A DNA stretch of 8,130 nucleotides from Methanoculleus sp. (lineage in GTDB: Archaea > Halobacteriota > Methanomicrobia > Methanomicrobiales > Methanoculleaceae): assembly GCA_028698765.1 (NCBI GenBank), contig JAQVVW010000049.1:1-8130 (forward strand), given 5' to 3'. Positions 1 to 6,307 of the stretch are shown here, piece by piece; the first letter of the stretch is position 1; each line of letters opens with the position of its first letter. The notes below the pieces were generated by a model. The model saw only the letters and a list, made by a program, of their open reading frames with translations. It was not told where the DNA came from and did not search any database. A program made the position numbers and the translations under genes.

Positions 1-407
1 TCGTCGGGGCTCTCGTCGAGACCGGGGTCATCGCGAGCGTCGCCGGGTTCGTGGTCGAGAACGTCCACTCGGAGGGCGAGGCCATCCTGATCATCGCCTG
101 GTTCTCGGCGTTCGCCTCGGCGATCGTTGACAACATCCCCCTCACCGCCACCCTGATCCCCCTGATCCAGGGGATGAGCGGGTCGATGGATATTTACCCT
201 CTCTGGTGGGCGCTCTCGCTCGGTGCATGCCTCGGCGGGAACGGCACGGTCATCGGGGCTTCGGCAAACGTCGTCGTGCTCGGGATCGCCGCACGAAACG
301 GTTTCACGATCTCGTTCGTGGAGTTCCTGAAGGTAGGGATGCTCGTGCTCCTCGTCACGGTCGCGATCGGAACGGGGTTCCTCTGGATGATGTTCGTCGT
401 CCTGTAG
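1..407 (+). CDS. ArsB/NhaD (SLC13-like) family ion transporter, C-terminal part
   Basis: This is the last 134 codons of an integral membrane transporter; the reading frame is open from base 3 and the N-terminus lies outside the window. The visible part has about three hydrophobic segments: one around ILIIAWFSAFASAIVDNIPL, one around LSLGACLGGNGTVIGASANV, and a C-terminal one ending WMMFVVL. The DNIPLTATLIPLI and GGNGTVIGASANVV motifs are typical of the second repeat of the ArsB/NhaD permease family, which includes arsenite exporters, Na+/H+ antiporters and anion transporters. The substrate cannot be read from this fragment. A GTG at 51 opens a shorter frame, but the family-like sequence continues upstream of it (VGALVETGVIASVAGF), so it is not the start. 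The stop lies 7 bp from the stop of the convergent HEAT-repeat gene. Confidence 0.85.
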   Translation, partial: VGALVETGVIASVAGFVVENVHSEGEAILIIAWFSAFASAIVDNIPLTATLIPLIQGMSGSMDIYPLWWALSLGACLGGNGTVIGASANVVVLGIAARNGFTISFVEFLKVGMLVLLVTVAIGTGFLWMMFVVL

Positions 408-414
408 GCCGGCG

Positions 415-669
415 CTACCGGGTCGCCTCGATCTCCCGGAGGCGGCCGATCACCCACTTATACGCGGTCGCGGCCGCCTCCCGGGCCGAGGCGCTCGGGT
501 CTTCCTTTTGCATCCGCATAAGCGGTTCTCGCGCCTTCGGGTCGGCGATCGTCCCGAGGGAGAGGGCCGCCTGCGACCGGACGAACTCGTCCGGATCGGC
601 GAGCGCCCGGATCAGCCCATCGATATCGCGGGAGTCCCGCATGGTATCGACCTCATCGATTGTCGCCAT
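415..669 (-). CDS. small HEAT-repeat protein (copy B)
   Basis: An 84-residue protein made almost entirely of PBS-lyase-type HEAT repeats. The recognisable unit runs from RDIDGLIRAL (around residues 14-23) through FVRSQAALSLGTIAD to a second helical pair ending VIGRLREIE. Such modules are protein-protein interaction scaffolds; no catalytic residue is visible and the partner is unknown. It has no signal peptide or membrane segment, so it should be cytosolic. I chose the ATG at 669 rather than the longer frame from 777: an AGGT Shine-Dalgarno-like element lies 7 nt upstream, and a TATA box (ATATATAT, 708-715) sits about 43 nt upstream, which would put transcription start inside the longer version. 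It is a close paralogue of the gene at 734-1006, about 30 of 66 positions identical without gaps. Expression as a small separate protein is likely but not proven. Confidence 0.75.
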   Translation of the reverse strand: MATIDEVDTMRDSRDIDGLIRALADPDEFVRSQAALSLGTIADPKAREPLMRMQKEDPSASAREAAATAYKWVIGRLREIEATR

Positions 670-707
670 GGTAGTTACCTGATCGTCTTCGCGTAGACGT
701 TCCGGGG

Positions 708-715
708 ATATATAT
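708..715 (-). promoter_or_regulatory. TATA box for the small HEAT-repeat gene at 415-669
   Basis: ATATATAT in an otherwise GC-rich 64-bp gap. With normal archaeal spacing of about 25-27 bp, transcription would start near 685, leaving a leader of roughly 15 nt before the ATG at 669. This suggests the downstream HEAT gene can be transcribed separately from its upstream paralogue. Confidence 0.55.
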
Positions 716-733
716 GTCTTACCGGATGCGGGC

Positions 734-1006
734 TTACGGTCCGCGGGAGATCCCTTCCGCCGCCTTCCTGTCCGCAAGCCTCGCAGCCACCCGGGCGTGG
801 GCGACCGATGCGACCCGCCGGACGCCTGCGTCCGGGTCCGAGAACTTCAGCCGCTCCAGCGGTCCGAGCGCCCGTTCGTCCCCAACGGTGCCGAGGGCTT
901 CTGCCGCGGTCAGTCGCACGCTCTCGGCCCGCTCCGAGAGCGCCCCGACCAGACCGTCGATGTCGCGCTTGCGCCGCATGCCGTCGATGTCTTTTCTCTG
1001 CGTCAT
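734..1006 (-). CDS. small HEAT-repeat protein (copy A)
   Basis: A 90-residue HEAT-repeat protein and paralogue of the next gene downstream. It begins MTQRKDIDGM and carries the core RDIDGLVGAL, VRLTAAEALGTVGDERAL, then a second helix pair ending HARVAARL, followed by a short charged tail (ADRKAAEGISRGP). KDIDGMRRKRDIDG near the N-terminus is a short internal duplication of the DIDG motif that opens each repeat. The function is unknown; the fold implies a binding scaffold. The frame extends to an ATG at 1036, but I prefer 1006, because GGGAAGAG lies just upstream and the likely transcription start is near 1028. It shares its strand with glnA, but the T-run after glnA and its own weak promoter suggest a separate unit. 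Confidence 0.72.
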   Translation of the reverse strand: MTQRKDIDGMRRKRDIDGLVGALSERAESVRLTAAEALGTVGDERALGPLERLKFSDPDAGVRRVASVAHARVAARLADRKAAEGISRGP

Positions 1007-1051
1007 ATCTCTTCCCTGTTCGGCCGATACGCGCATCTATGCGCCTTAGGG

Positions 1052-1057
1052 GATATG
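1052..1057 (-). promoter_or_regulatory. weak TATA-like element for the HEAT-repeat gene at 734-1006
   Basis: CATATC (minus strand) is the only AT-rich hexamer upstream of this gene. Archaeal spacing would place transcription start near 1028 and a leader of about 22 nt. The match to the consensus is poor. Confidence 0.3.
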
Positions 1058-1148
1058 AACGTTCCTGCGGCGCTCCGGTCGGTCGCGGGATGGGGTTACG
1101 GCTTCACGCGGGCCTGTTACGGACGAAGATGGTGGGCGCTCCCCCCGC

Positions 1149-1155
1149 AAAAAAA
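1149..1155 (-). terminator. oligo-T terminator of glnA
   Basis: On the minus strand the glnA stop TGA is followed by CC and then seven consecutive T residues, in an otherwise GC-rich region. Archaeal RNA polymerase terminates at U-runs without needing a stable hairpin, so this is a good intrinsic terminator. It separates glnA from the HEAT-repeat genes downstream. Confidence 0.65.
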
Positions 1156-1157
1156 GG

Positions 1158-2486
1158 TCAGTAGGTCGCCAGGTACCGGTCGAGTTCCCAGGGGTGGACC
1201 GCCGTCCGGTAGGCGTCCCACTCAGCATCGGCGACGCTCGTGAGCGCCTCGACGACGTGAGGGCCGAGCGCGTTGCAGATGAGGTCGTCGGCGAGGAGGG
1301 CGGAGTGAGCCTCGGCGAGATCCCCGGGCAGGGTCGCGATCCCGTTGTGGCCCCGCTCGGCGGCCGTCATGTGGTAGATGTTCTTGTGAGCATCGTCCAG
1401 AGGCTCGATCTCCTGCCGGACGCCCTCCATCCCGGCGGTGAGCATCGCCGTGAAGGCGAGGTAGGGGTTGCAGGTCGGGTCGGGGCTGCGGAACTCGACC
1501 CGGGTGCTGTTGCCGCGGGGCGCCGGAACCCGCATCAGGGCCGAGCGGTTGCTCGCGCTCCAGCTGATGTAGCAGGGCGCCTCGTAGCCGGGGACGAGCC
1601 GCTTGTAGGAGTTGATCGTCGGGTTCGCGACCCGGGTGATGGCTTTTGCGTGGGAAAGCAGCCCGCCGATGAAGTGCATGCAGGTCTTTGAGAGCTGCCG
1701 CGGGGCATCCGGGTCATAGAAGGCGTTCTTGCCGTCCTTCGCAAGCGAGCAGTTGACGTGCATCCCGCTTCCGTTGATGCCCTGGATCGGCTTTGCCATG
1801 AACGACGCGTGCAGGCCGCGCATCAGCGCCATCGTCTTGACCGCGAACTTGAACGTGATGACGTTGTCGGCCGTGTGGAGCGCGTCGCTGTACTTGAAGT
1901 CGATCTCGTGCTGGCTCTCGGCGACCTCGTGGTGGGACGCCTCGATCTCGAACCCCATCTCGGTGAGCGCGAGGATGATCTCGCGCCGGAGATCCTCCGC
2001 GAGATCGGTCGGCGCGAGGTCGAAGTAGCCGCCGGCGTCCTGGAACTGCGTGGTCGGCCGCCCTTCGAGCATCTTGAAGAGGAAGAACTCCAGTTCCGGT
2101 CCGGTGTTGAAGACGTAGCCGTCCTTCGCCGCGTCCTCCATCGCCCGCCGGAGCACGTAGCGCGGGTCGCCCTCGAACGGTTTGCCGTCCGGTTTGCAGA
2201 CGTCGCAGATGAACCGGGCGACGCTCTTCTCCCGGGGCCGCCAGGGCAGGAGGCTGTAGGTCGAGATATCGGGCCTGAGCACCATATCGGACTCCTCGAT
2301 CCGGACGAACCCCTCGATCGACGACCCGTCGAACCCGATACCGTCAGTCAGCGCCTTCCCGACCTGCTTCGCCGGGATCGCGACGTTCTTGGGCATACCC
2401 AGGAGATCGGTGAACTGCAACCGGAGGAACCGGACGTTGTCCTGCTCGATGCGTTCGAGCATTGCCGGGATGTTGTCGCCAGACAT
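1158..2486 (-). CDS. glnA: glutamine synthetase, type GSI-alpha
   Basis: A 442-residue cytosolic glutamine synthetase: L-glutamate + NH3 + ATP to glutamine + ADP + phosphate. It forms a dodecamer in this family. The beta-grasp N-domain (about 1-100) contains DGSS at 53-56. The catalytic domain shows ELEFFLF with metal-binding E131 and E133, E188 in HEVAES, INGSGMHVN with H243, NPTINSYKRLVPGYEAP with flap glutamate E302, and RVEFRSPDP with E331. R62 in EGFVRIEESD matches the arginine linked to glutamine feedback inhibition in Bacillus-type alpha enzymes. The length, the KNIYHMTAAER segment and the WELDRYLATY tail fit GSI-alpha; I see no adenylylation-site loop of the GSI-beta class. The ATG at 2486 lies about 25-30 nt from a strong TATA box, so the mRNA is nearly leaderless. 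A GGAA-N6-TTCC palindrome between TATA box and start suggests nitrogen repression. It is divergent from the glutamate synthase genes, completing a GS-GOGAT pair. Confidence 0.97.
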   Translation of the reverse strand: MSGDNIPAMLERIEQDNVRFLRLQFTDLLGMPKNVAIPAKQVGKALTDGIGFDGSSIEGFVRIEESDMVLRPDISTYSLLPWRPREKSVARFICDVCKPDGKPFEGDPRYVLRRAMEDAAKDGYVFNTGPELEFFLFKMLEGRPTTQFQDAGGYFDLAPTDLAEDLRREIILALTEMGFEIEASHHEVAESQHEIDFKYSDALHTADNVITFKFAVKTMALMRGLHASFMAKPIQGINGSGMHVNCSLAKDGKNAFYDPDAPRQLSKTCMHFIGGLLSHAKAITRVANPTINSYKRLVPGYEAPCYISWSASNRSALMRVPAPRGNSTRVEFRSPDPTCNPYLAFTAMLTAGMEGVRQEIEPLDDAHKNIYHMTAAERGHNGIATLPGDLAEAHSALLADDLICNALGPHVVEALTSVADAEWDAYRTAVHPWELDRYLATY

Positions 2487-2492
2487 GTAGAA

Positions 2493-2506
2493 GGAAAATT
2501 CCTTCC
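2493..2506. promoter_or_regulatory. probable NrpR nitrogen-repressor operator of glnA
   Basis: GGAAAATTCCTTCC matches GGAA-N6-TTCC exactly on both strands, the operator consensus known for the euryarchaeal nitrogen repressor NrpR. It lies between the glnA TATA box and the glnA ATG, at the predicted transcription start, where a bound repressor would block initiation. A second perfect inverted repeat is nested in register: GAAGGAA, AA, TTCCTTC at 2490-2505. Assignment to NrpR follows the published Methanococcus and Methanosarcina operators; nrpR itself is not in the window. Confidence 0.7.
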
Positions 2507-2510
2507 AATA

Positions 2511-2519
2511 TTATTTATA
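2511..2519 (-). promoter_or_regulatory. TATA box of glnA
   Basis: TATAAATAA on the minus strand, inside an AT-rich island (2507-2521) within GC-rich DNA. Transcription is predicted to start near 2490, giving only a few leader nucleotides before the ATG at 2486. Confidence 0.7.
2514..2519 (+). promoter_or_regulatory. possible TATA element for the glutamate synthase genes
   Basis: Read on the plus strand, the same AT-rich island contains TTTATA followed by CTT. It is the only TATA-like sequence in the 108-bp gap, so one element may be used in both directions. Transcription would start near 2542, with a leader of about 50 nt before the ATG at 2595. Confidence 0.4.
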
Positions 2520-2526
2520 CTTGACC

Positions 2527-2542
2527 CAGATAGATCTGTCTG
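2527..2542. promoter_or_regulatory. 16-bp imperfect palindrome in the glnA/glutamate synthase gap
   Basis: CAGATAGATCTGTCTG is symmetric about AGATCT with a single mismatched pair. It occupies, relative to the glutamate synthase promoter, the same place the GGAA-N6-TTCC site occupies relative to glnA: from just after the TATA element to the predicted transcription start. It does not fit the NrpR consensus. A regulator site is possible, but no family is recognised. Confidence 0.3.
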
Positions 2543-2594
2543 AGCGTTCCCCGACCACCCTGCGGTGGAGGGGAGCGGGTCGACCGTGATGATT

Positions 2595-3635
2595 ATGTGC
2601 GGCATAATAGGCGTAATGGACAGATCTCGCCGGGCGATGGACGGTTCCGGCATCCGGCAGGCCCTCTCCATGATGAACGAGCGCGGTAGCGGCGAGGGGG
2701 CGGGGTACGCAGCCTACGGCATCTACCCCGACTACCGGGACTGCTACGCCCTCCACGTCTTCTTCGACGACATCCACGAGAACAAGCCGCTCCTCGACTC
2801 GACGCTCGCGCAGTGGGGGGCGATCGAGCACAATGAAGCGATCCCCACCTGCGGGCGGCCGGGCCTCCGGGCGGTTCACACCCCCTGGCGCTACTTCTTC
2901 AAGCCCGACCGCTCCCTTGCGGCGCCGGAGGACGAGATCGTCAGCGCCCTCGTGATGCAGGTCAACGCCGCCCGCCGCGGCGCGCTCATCTTCTCCTCCG
3001 GCAAAGACCTCGGGGTCTTCAAGGCCGGCGGGTGGCCCGAGGACGTCGCGGACTTCTACCGGATCGAGGACTACGAGGGCTACATCTGGCTCGCGCACAA
3101 CCGTTACCCGACGAACACCCCCGGGTGGTGGGGCGGTGCGCACCCGTTCAACCTCCTCGACTGGAGCGTCGTGCACAACGGCGAGATCACCTCCTACGGG
3201 ACGAATCGGCGCTACATCGAGAGTTTCGGCTACACCTGCACGATGCACACCGACACCGAGGTCGTCGCCTACCTGATCGATCTTCTGGTGCGGCGGCACG
3301 GCCTTGACGTCGATATCGCGGTCCGGGCGCTCGCCCCGCCCTTCTGGGAGGAGATCGACCGGATGCCCGAGGCCGAGCGGGAGTGGAACGGAGCCCTCCG
3401 GCTCGCCTACGCGCCGGCGATGATGAACGGGCCGTTTGCCATCGTGGCCGCGAACCGCGACATGATGGTCGGGTTCACCGACCGGGGCAAGCTCCGGCCG
3501 ATGGTCGTCGGCGAGTGCGGCGACCGGCTCTACATCTCGAGCGAAGAGGCTGCAATCCGGGCGATGGAACCGGGGGTCGAGTCGATCCGGATGCCCGCCG
3601 CGGGCGAGCCGGTGATCGGGAGGGTTGTCGCATGA
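2595..3635 (+). CDS. glutamate synthase, glutaminase (class II amidotransferase) subunit
   Basis: A 346-residue Ntn-type glutamine amidotransferase corresponding to domain 1 of bacterial GltB; it releases ammonia from glutamine for the synthase site. The frame is open further upstream, but I set the start at the ATG of MCGIIGV, because removal of Met exposes the nucleophile cysteine at residue 2. GTGAT 4 nt before it resembles the archaeal Shine-Dalgarno; an ATG two codons earlier would leave a three-residue leader. Family motifs: NRYPTNTPG with R170, AHPF, H194NGEI, and MHTDTEVVAYL. The last residues overlap the FMN subunit gene by 4 nt (ATGA), so the two should be translationally coupled and work as one complex. 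N-methylglutamate synthases use a similar split design; beside glnA, glutamate synthesis is the better reading. The GXGXG subunit seen in other split enzymes is not nearby. Confidence 0.88.
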   Translation: MCGIIGVMDRSRRAMDGSGIRQALSMMNERGSGEGAGYAAYGIYPDYRDCYALHVFFDDIHENKPLLDSTLAQWGAIEHNEAIPTCGRPGLRAVHTPWRYFFKPDRSLAAPEDEIVSALVMQVNAARRGALIFSSGKDLGVFKAGGWPEDVADFYRIEDYEGYIWLAHNRYPTNTPGWWGGAHPFNLLDWSVVHNGEITSYGTNRRYIESFGYTCTMHTDTEVVAYLIDLLVRRHGLDVDIAVRALAPPFWEEIDRMPEAEREWNGALRLAYAPAMMNGPFAIVAANRDMMVGFTDRGKLRPMVVGECGDRLYISSEEAAIRAMEPGVESIRMPAAGEPVIGRVVA

Positions 3636-5140
3636 TCGGGAGCCTCCCTCCCCGCTACCGGATCGGTATCGACCCCGTCCGGTGCATGGAGTGCGGGCGG
3701 TGCATCGAGAACTGCTCCTACAGTGTCTTCCGGTGGGATTACGACCGGATACAGGTCAACTCCCGGAACTGCACCGCCTGCCACCGCTGCATCGCCTGCT
3801 GCCCCCGGGACGCCATCAGCCTCGAGGAGCACCCCTGCGACTACCGGAGCCACCCCCTCTGGACGCGGGAGGCCCGGGAGGCGATCTACAATCAGGCCCG
3901 GACAGGCAGGATCATCCTCGCGGGGATGGGCAACGCCCTCGACTACCCGGTCATCTTCGACCGTCTGGTGCTGGACGCCTGCCAGGTCACGAACCCGAGC
4001 CTCGACCCGCTCCGCGAGCCGATCGAACTGACGACCCACCTCGGGAAGAGGCCGGCGCGGCTCGACCTCCGGCGGCGGGAGGGCGGCGACGTCGAGCTCA
4101 AGACACGCCTCACCCCGAACCTCCGCCTCGAGACGCCGGTGATGATCGGGCACATGAGTTACGGGGCGATCAGCCTCAACGCCCACATCGCGATGGCCCG
4201 GGCGGCCAAAGAAGTCGGGACGCTCATGGGGACCGGGGAGGGCGGGCTGCACGCAGCCCTTTACCCCTACCAGGACCGGATGATCGTCCAGGTCGCTTCC
4301 GGGCGGTTCGGCGTGAACATCGATTACCTGGAGCGGGGCGCCGCGATCGAGATCAAGATCGGCCAGGGGGCGAAGCCCGGCATCGGCGGGCACCTCCCGG
4401 GGGAGAAGGTCTGCGCGGATATCTCCAGAACGAGGATGATCCCGGAGGGGAGCGACGCGATCAGCCCCGCGCCGCACCACGACATCTACAGTATCGAGGA
4501 CCTCGCCCAGCTCGTCCGGGGCCTCAAGGAGGCGACGGAGTGGAAGAAACCGGTCTTCGTGAAGATCGCCGCCGTCCACAACGCCGCGGCCATCGCCGCG
4601 GGCATCGCCCGCTCGCCGGCCGATGCGGTCGTCGTCGACGGGTTCCGCGGAGGCACCGGCGCGGCGCCCATGGTCTTTCGCGACCACGTCGGCATCCCGA
4701 TCGAGGCGGCGGTCGCGAGCGTCGATGCGAAACTCCGCGACCAGGGGATCAGAAACGAGATATCCGTCATCGCGAGCGGAGGTATCCGGGGAAGCGCCGA
4801 CGTCGCGAAGGCGATCGTCCTCGGGGCGGACGCGGTCTACATCGGCACCGCGGCGCTCGCGGCGATGGGCTGCCGGGTCTGCGGGAACTGCTACCGCGGC
4901 CTCTGCCCCTGGGGGATCGCCACCCAGCGGCCCGACCTCGTGGCGCGCCTCGACCCCGACGAGGCGTCGGGACTGGTGGCGAACCTGATCCGGGCGTGGA
5001 CGCTCGAACTCGCCGAACTCCTGGGTGCCGCCGGGATCAACAGCATCGAGAGCCTGCGGGGCAACCGCGACCGGCTCCGGGGCTACATGCTCGACGAGGG
5101 CCTGATGGAGGTGCTCGACGTCAGAGCGGTGGGGGCGTGA
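3632..5140 (+). CDS. gltB: archaeal-type glutamate synthase, ferredoxin/FMN subunit
   Basis: A 502-residue enzyme subunit making glutamate from 2-oxoglutarate and ammonia with FMN and iron-sulfur clusters. The N-terminus is a 2x[4Fe-4S] ferredoxin: C18-x2-C21-x2-C24-x3-C28 and C47-x2-C50-x2-C53-x3-C57-P. From about residue 130 comes the TIM-barrel FMN-binding synthase domain: ETPVMIGHMSYGAIS, GTGEGG, GQGAKPGIGGHLPG, VDGFRGGTGAAP, SGGIRGSADVAKAI. It ends with the cluster loop C414-RVCGN-C420-YRGL-C425-PWGIATQ. The C-x5-C-x4-C spacing matches the 3Fe-4S site of GltB; C417 is extra. The frame opens earlier (GTG at 3383), but ATG 3632 overlaps the upstream stop and begins just before the ferredoxin. 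The fused ferredoxin and absence of an NAD(P)H-binding subunit suggest ferredoxin as electron donor (inferred). Confidence 0.92.
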   Translation: MIGSLPPRYRIGIDPVRCMECGRCIENCSYSVFRWDYDRIQVNSRNCTACHRCIACCPRDAISLEEHPCDYRSHPLWTREAREAIYNQARTGRIILAGMGNALDYPVIFDRLVLDACQVTNPSLDPLREPIELTTHLGKRPARLDLRRREGGDVELKTRLTPNLRLETPVMIGHMSYGAISLNAHIAMARAAKEVGTLMGTGEGGLHAALYPYQDRMIVQVASGRFGVNIDYLERGAAIEIKIGQGAKPGIGGHLPGEKVCADISRTRMIPEGSDAISPAPHHDIYSIEDLAQLVRGLKEATEWKKPVFVKIAAVHNAAAIAAGIARSPADAVVVDGFRGGTGAAPMVFRDHVGIPIEAAVASVDAKLRDQGIRNEISVIASGGIRGSADVAKAIVLGADAVYIGTAALAAMGCRVCGNCYRGLCPWGIATQRPDLVARLDPDEASGLVANLIRAWTLELAELLGAAGINSIESLRGNRDRLRGYMLDEGLMEVLDVRAVGA

Positions 5141-5146
5141 ACGCCC

Positions 5147-6307
5147 TCACGACGTCGCGACCTCGACGCACTCCCTCCGCGTCCCGATCCGGGCGAGCGC
5201 GCCGCACATCCCGGGAACGTAGGCGAGGGCTTTGCCCGAGTCGACCATGATCGAGCCGAACTCGTCCATCCGGGGCGAGACAACCATGCAGGTATCCGGG
5301 ATCACCCGGGCGCCGCTCCGCTCGATGACGCTCACGAGGTCGGGGTTAGCCGTAGCAACCCCCTTTGCAGCAAAGACGTAGAAGGGTTTCGTCGTCTTCT
5401 TCCCCCGGAGGAGCTCCGCGAGTTCCCGGAGCTCGTCGGCGGAGCAGTGCGGGCACCCGACCGCGACCGCTTCGACCTCGGTCTCTGTAAAGAGGGCCTC
5501 GACCTCGGCCTCGGTCACCGTTATGCGGTCGAGGTCGCCGGTGTCGAACGAGAAGACCCGGGTCTCCGGAGTGATCTTATCGACGTGGAAGAGGGCGACC
5601 GCCCCGGTCGCGGCCATCGCGGCGCCGAGGGCCTTGAGCTGGTCGCGGTTCGGCCGGATTCCCGTGAATATCGGGATCCGGTTCCCCACCTTCTTCCCGG
5701 CGACGTGACCGATGCCGCCCCAGTGGCCGGCATACGGGCCGGTGCCGCTCTCGACCTCGACGACGACCTGCGGCCGCCGGTTCTCGACGATGTGGAGGCC
5801 GTAGTAAGGGGTCTTTCCGATGATCGCCGCCGCAAGGGCGCTCGGTCCGCCCTCACGGTTCGTCCGGGCGCCGAGAACCGAGTTCGCGTAGGCGACCGCC
5901 GACGACTCCGACCAGGCCAGATGCTCCCCGTACTCCGTGATCCGGAGGTAGTAGGGCGTGCAGGTGCACTCCACCCGGATCCCGAGCTTCCGGTAGGCCT
6001 CGACGACCTCTGCCTGACGGCGGGCGAACTCCTCGCCGATCCCGAACTCCTGCCACCCTTCCCGCGGCATCCCGATGGGGTTCAAGACCGCCGGGACCGC
6101 CGCCCGGGCGTTGAGGCTCTGCAGCCAGGAGAGTCCCCATTTTCCGATGGTCTTGTAGGACGCACCGCTCACCTGGGCGCTCGTGATCGGAACGAGTTTC
6201 TCCGCCCCGTAAACATCCCCGAGCGCGACCAGGATCTCCATCATCTTCTGCCGGGTCTCGCCGAACTCGCCGGCGAGCACCTTCTCATCGCTTGCATCCA
6301 GGTACAT
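5147..6307 (-). CDS. AcnX-type phosphomevalonate dehydratase, large subunit
   Basis: A 386-residue aconitase-X catalytic subunit. In archaea this family forms mevalonate 5-phosphate dehydratase, which makes trans-anhydromevalonate 5-phosphate with a [4Fe-4S] cluster; beside a UbiD decarboxylase that role is strongly favoured. Family features: MYLDASDEKVLAGEFG at the start, LNPIGMPREGW, ECTCTPYY (C114, C116), ESSAVAYANSVLGARTNREGG at 134-154, GCPHCS (C285, C288) and PDTCMVVSP (C340). The cysteines of the last three motifs are the candidate cluster ligands. I prefer ATG 6307 over GTG 6316: it gives the usual MYL start and a TAATG junction with the upstream decarboxylase gene. The small subunit (about 130 residues, formerly DUF126), often adjacent in archaea, is absent downstream; only 6 bp separate this stop from the convergent glutamate synthase stop. 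Hydroxyproline-epimerase-like AcnX relatives exist in bacteria but do not suit this context. Confidence 0.9.
   Translation of the reverse strand: MYLDASDEKVLAGEFGETRQKMMEILVALGDVYGAEKLVPITSAQVSGASYKTIGKWGLSWLQSLNARAAVPAVLNPIGMPREGWQEFGIGEEFARRQAEVVEAYRKLGIRVECTCTPYYLRITEYGEHLAWSESSAVAYANSVLGARTNREGGPSALAAAIIGKTPYYGLHIVENRRPQVVVEVESGTGPYAGHWGGIGHVAGKKVGNRIPIFTGIRPNRDQLKALGAAMAATGAVALFHVDKITPETRVFSFDTGDLDRITVTEAEVEALFTETEVEAVAVGCPHCSADELRELAELLRGKKTTKPFYVFAAKGVATANPDLVSVIERSGARVIPDTCMVVSPRMDEFGSIMVDSGKALAYVPGMCGALARIGTRRECVEVATS

Noticed and set aside
797..1243. Plus-strand frames opposite the HEAT gene and the end of glnA.
   Set aside because: Arg/Pro-rich translations that span a terminator and two genes on the other strand.
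1758..2543. A 261-codon plus-strand frame opposite glnA, and a 262-codon minus-strand frame opposite the amidotransferase gene (2511-3299).
   Set aside because: Both are antisense shadows of clear conserved genes and cross the control region; no motif or ribosome binding site supports them.
2620..2629. A second GACAGATCT-like half of the 2527-2542 dyad inside the start of the amidotransferase gene.
   Set aside because: Only one half-site matches and it is within codons for DRS; chance is the simplest explanation.
3530..4687. A 385-codon open frame on the minus strand and a 541-codon alternative plus-strand frame (3625-5250) within the glutamate synthase FMN gene.
   Set aside because: Both are low-complexity Arg/Gly/Asp/Pro-rich translations caused by high GC; the real frame carries ferredoxin and FMN-domain motifs throughout.
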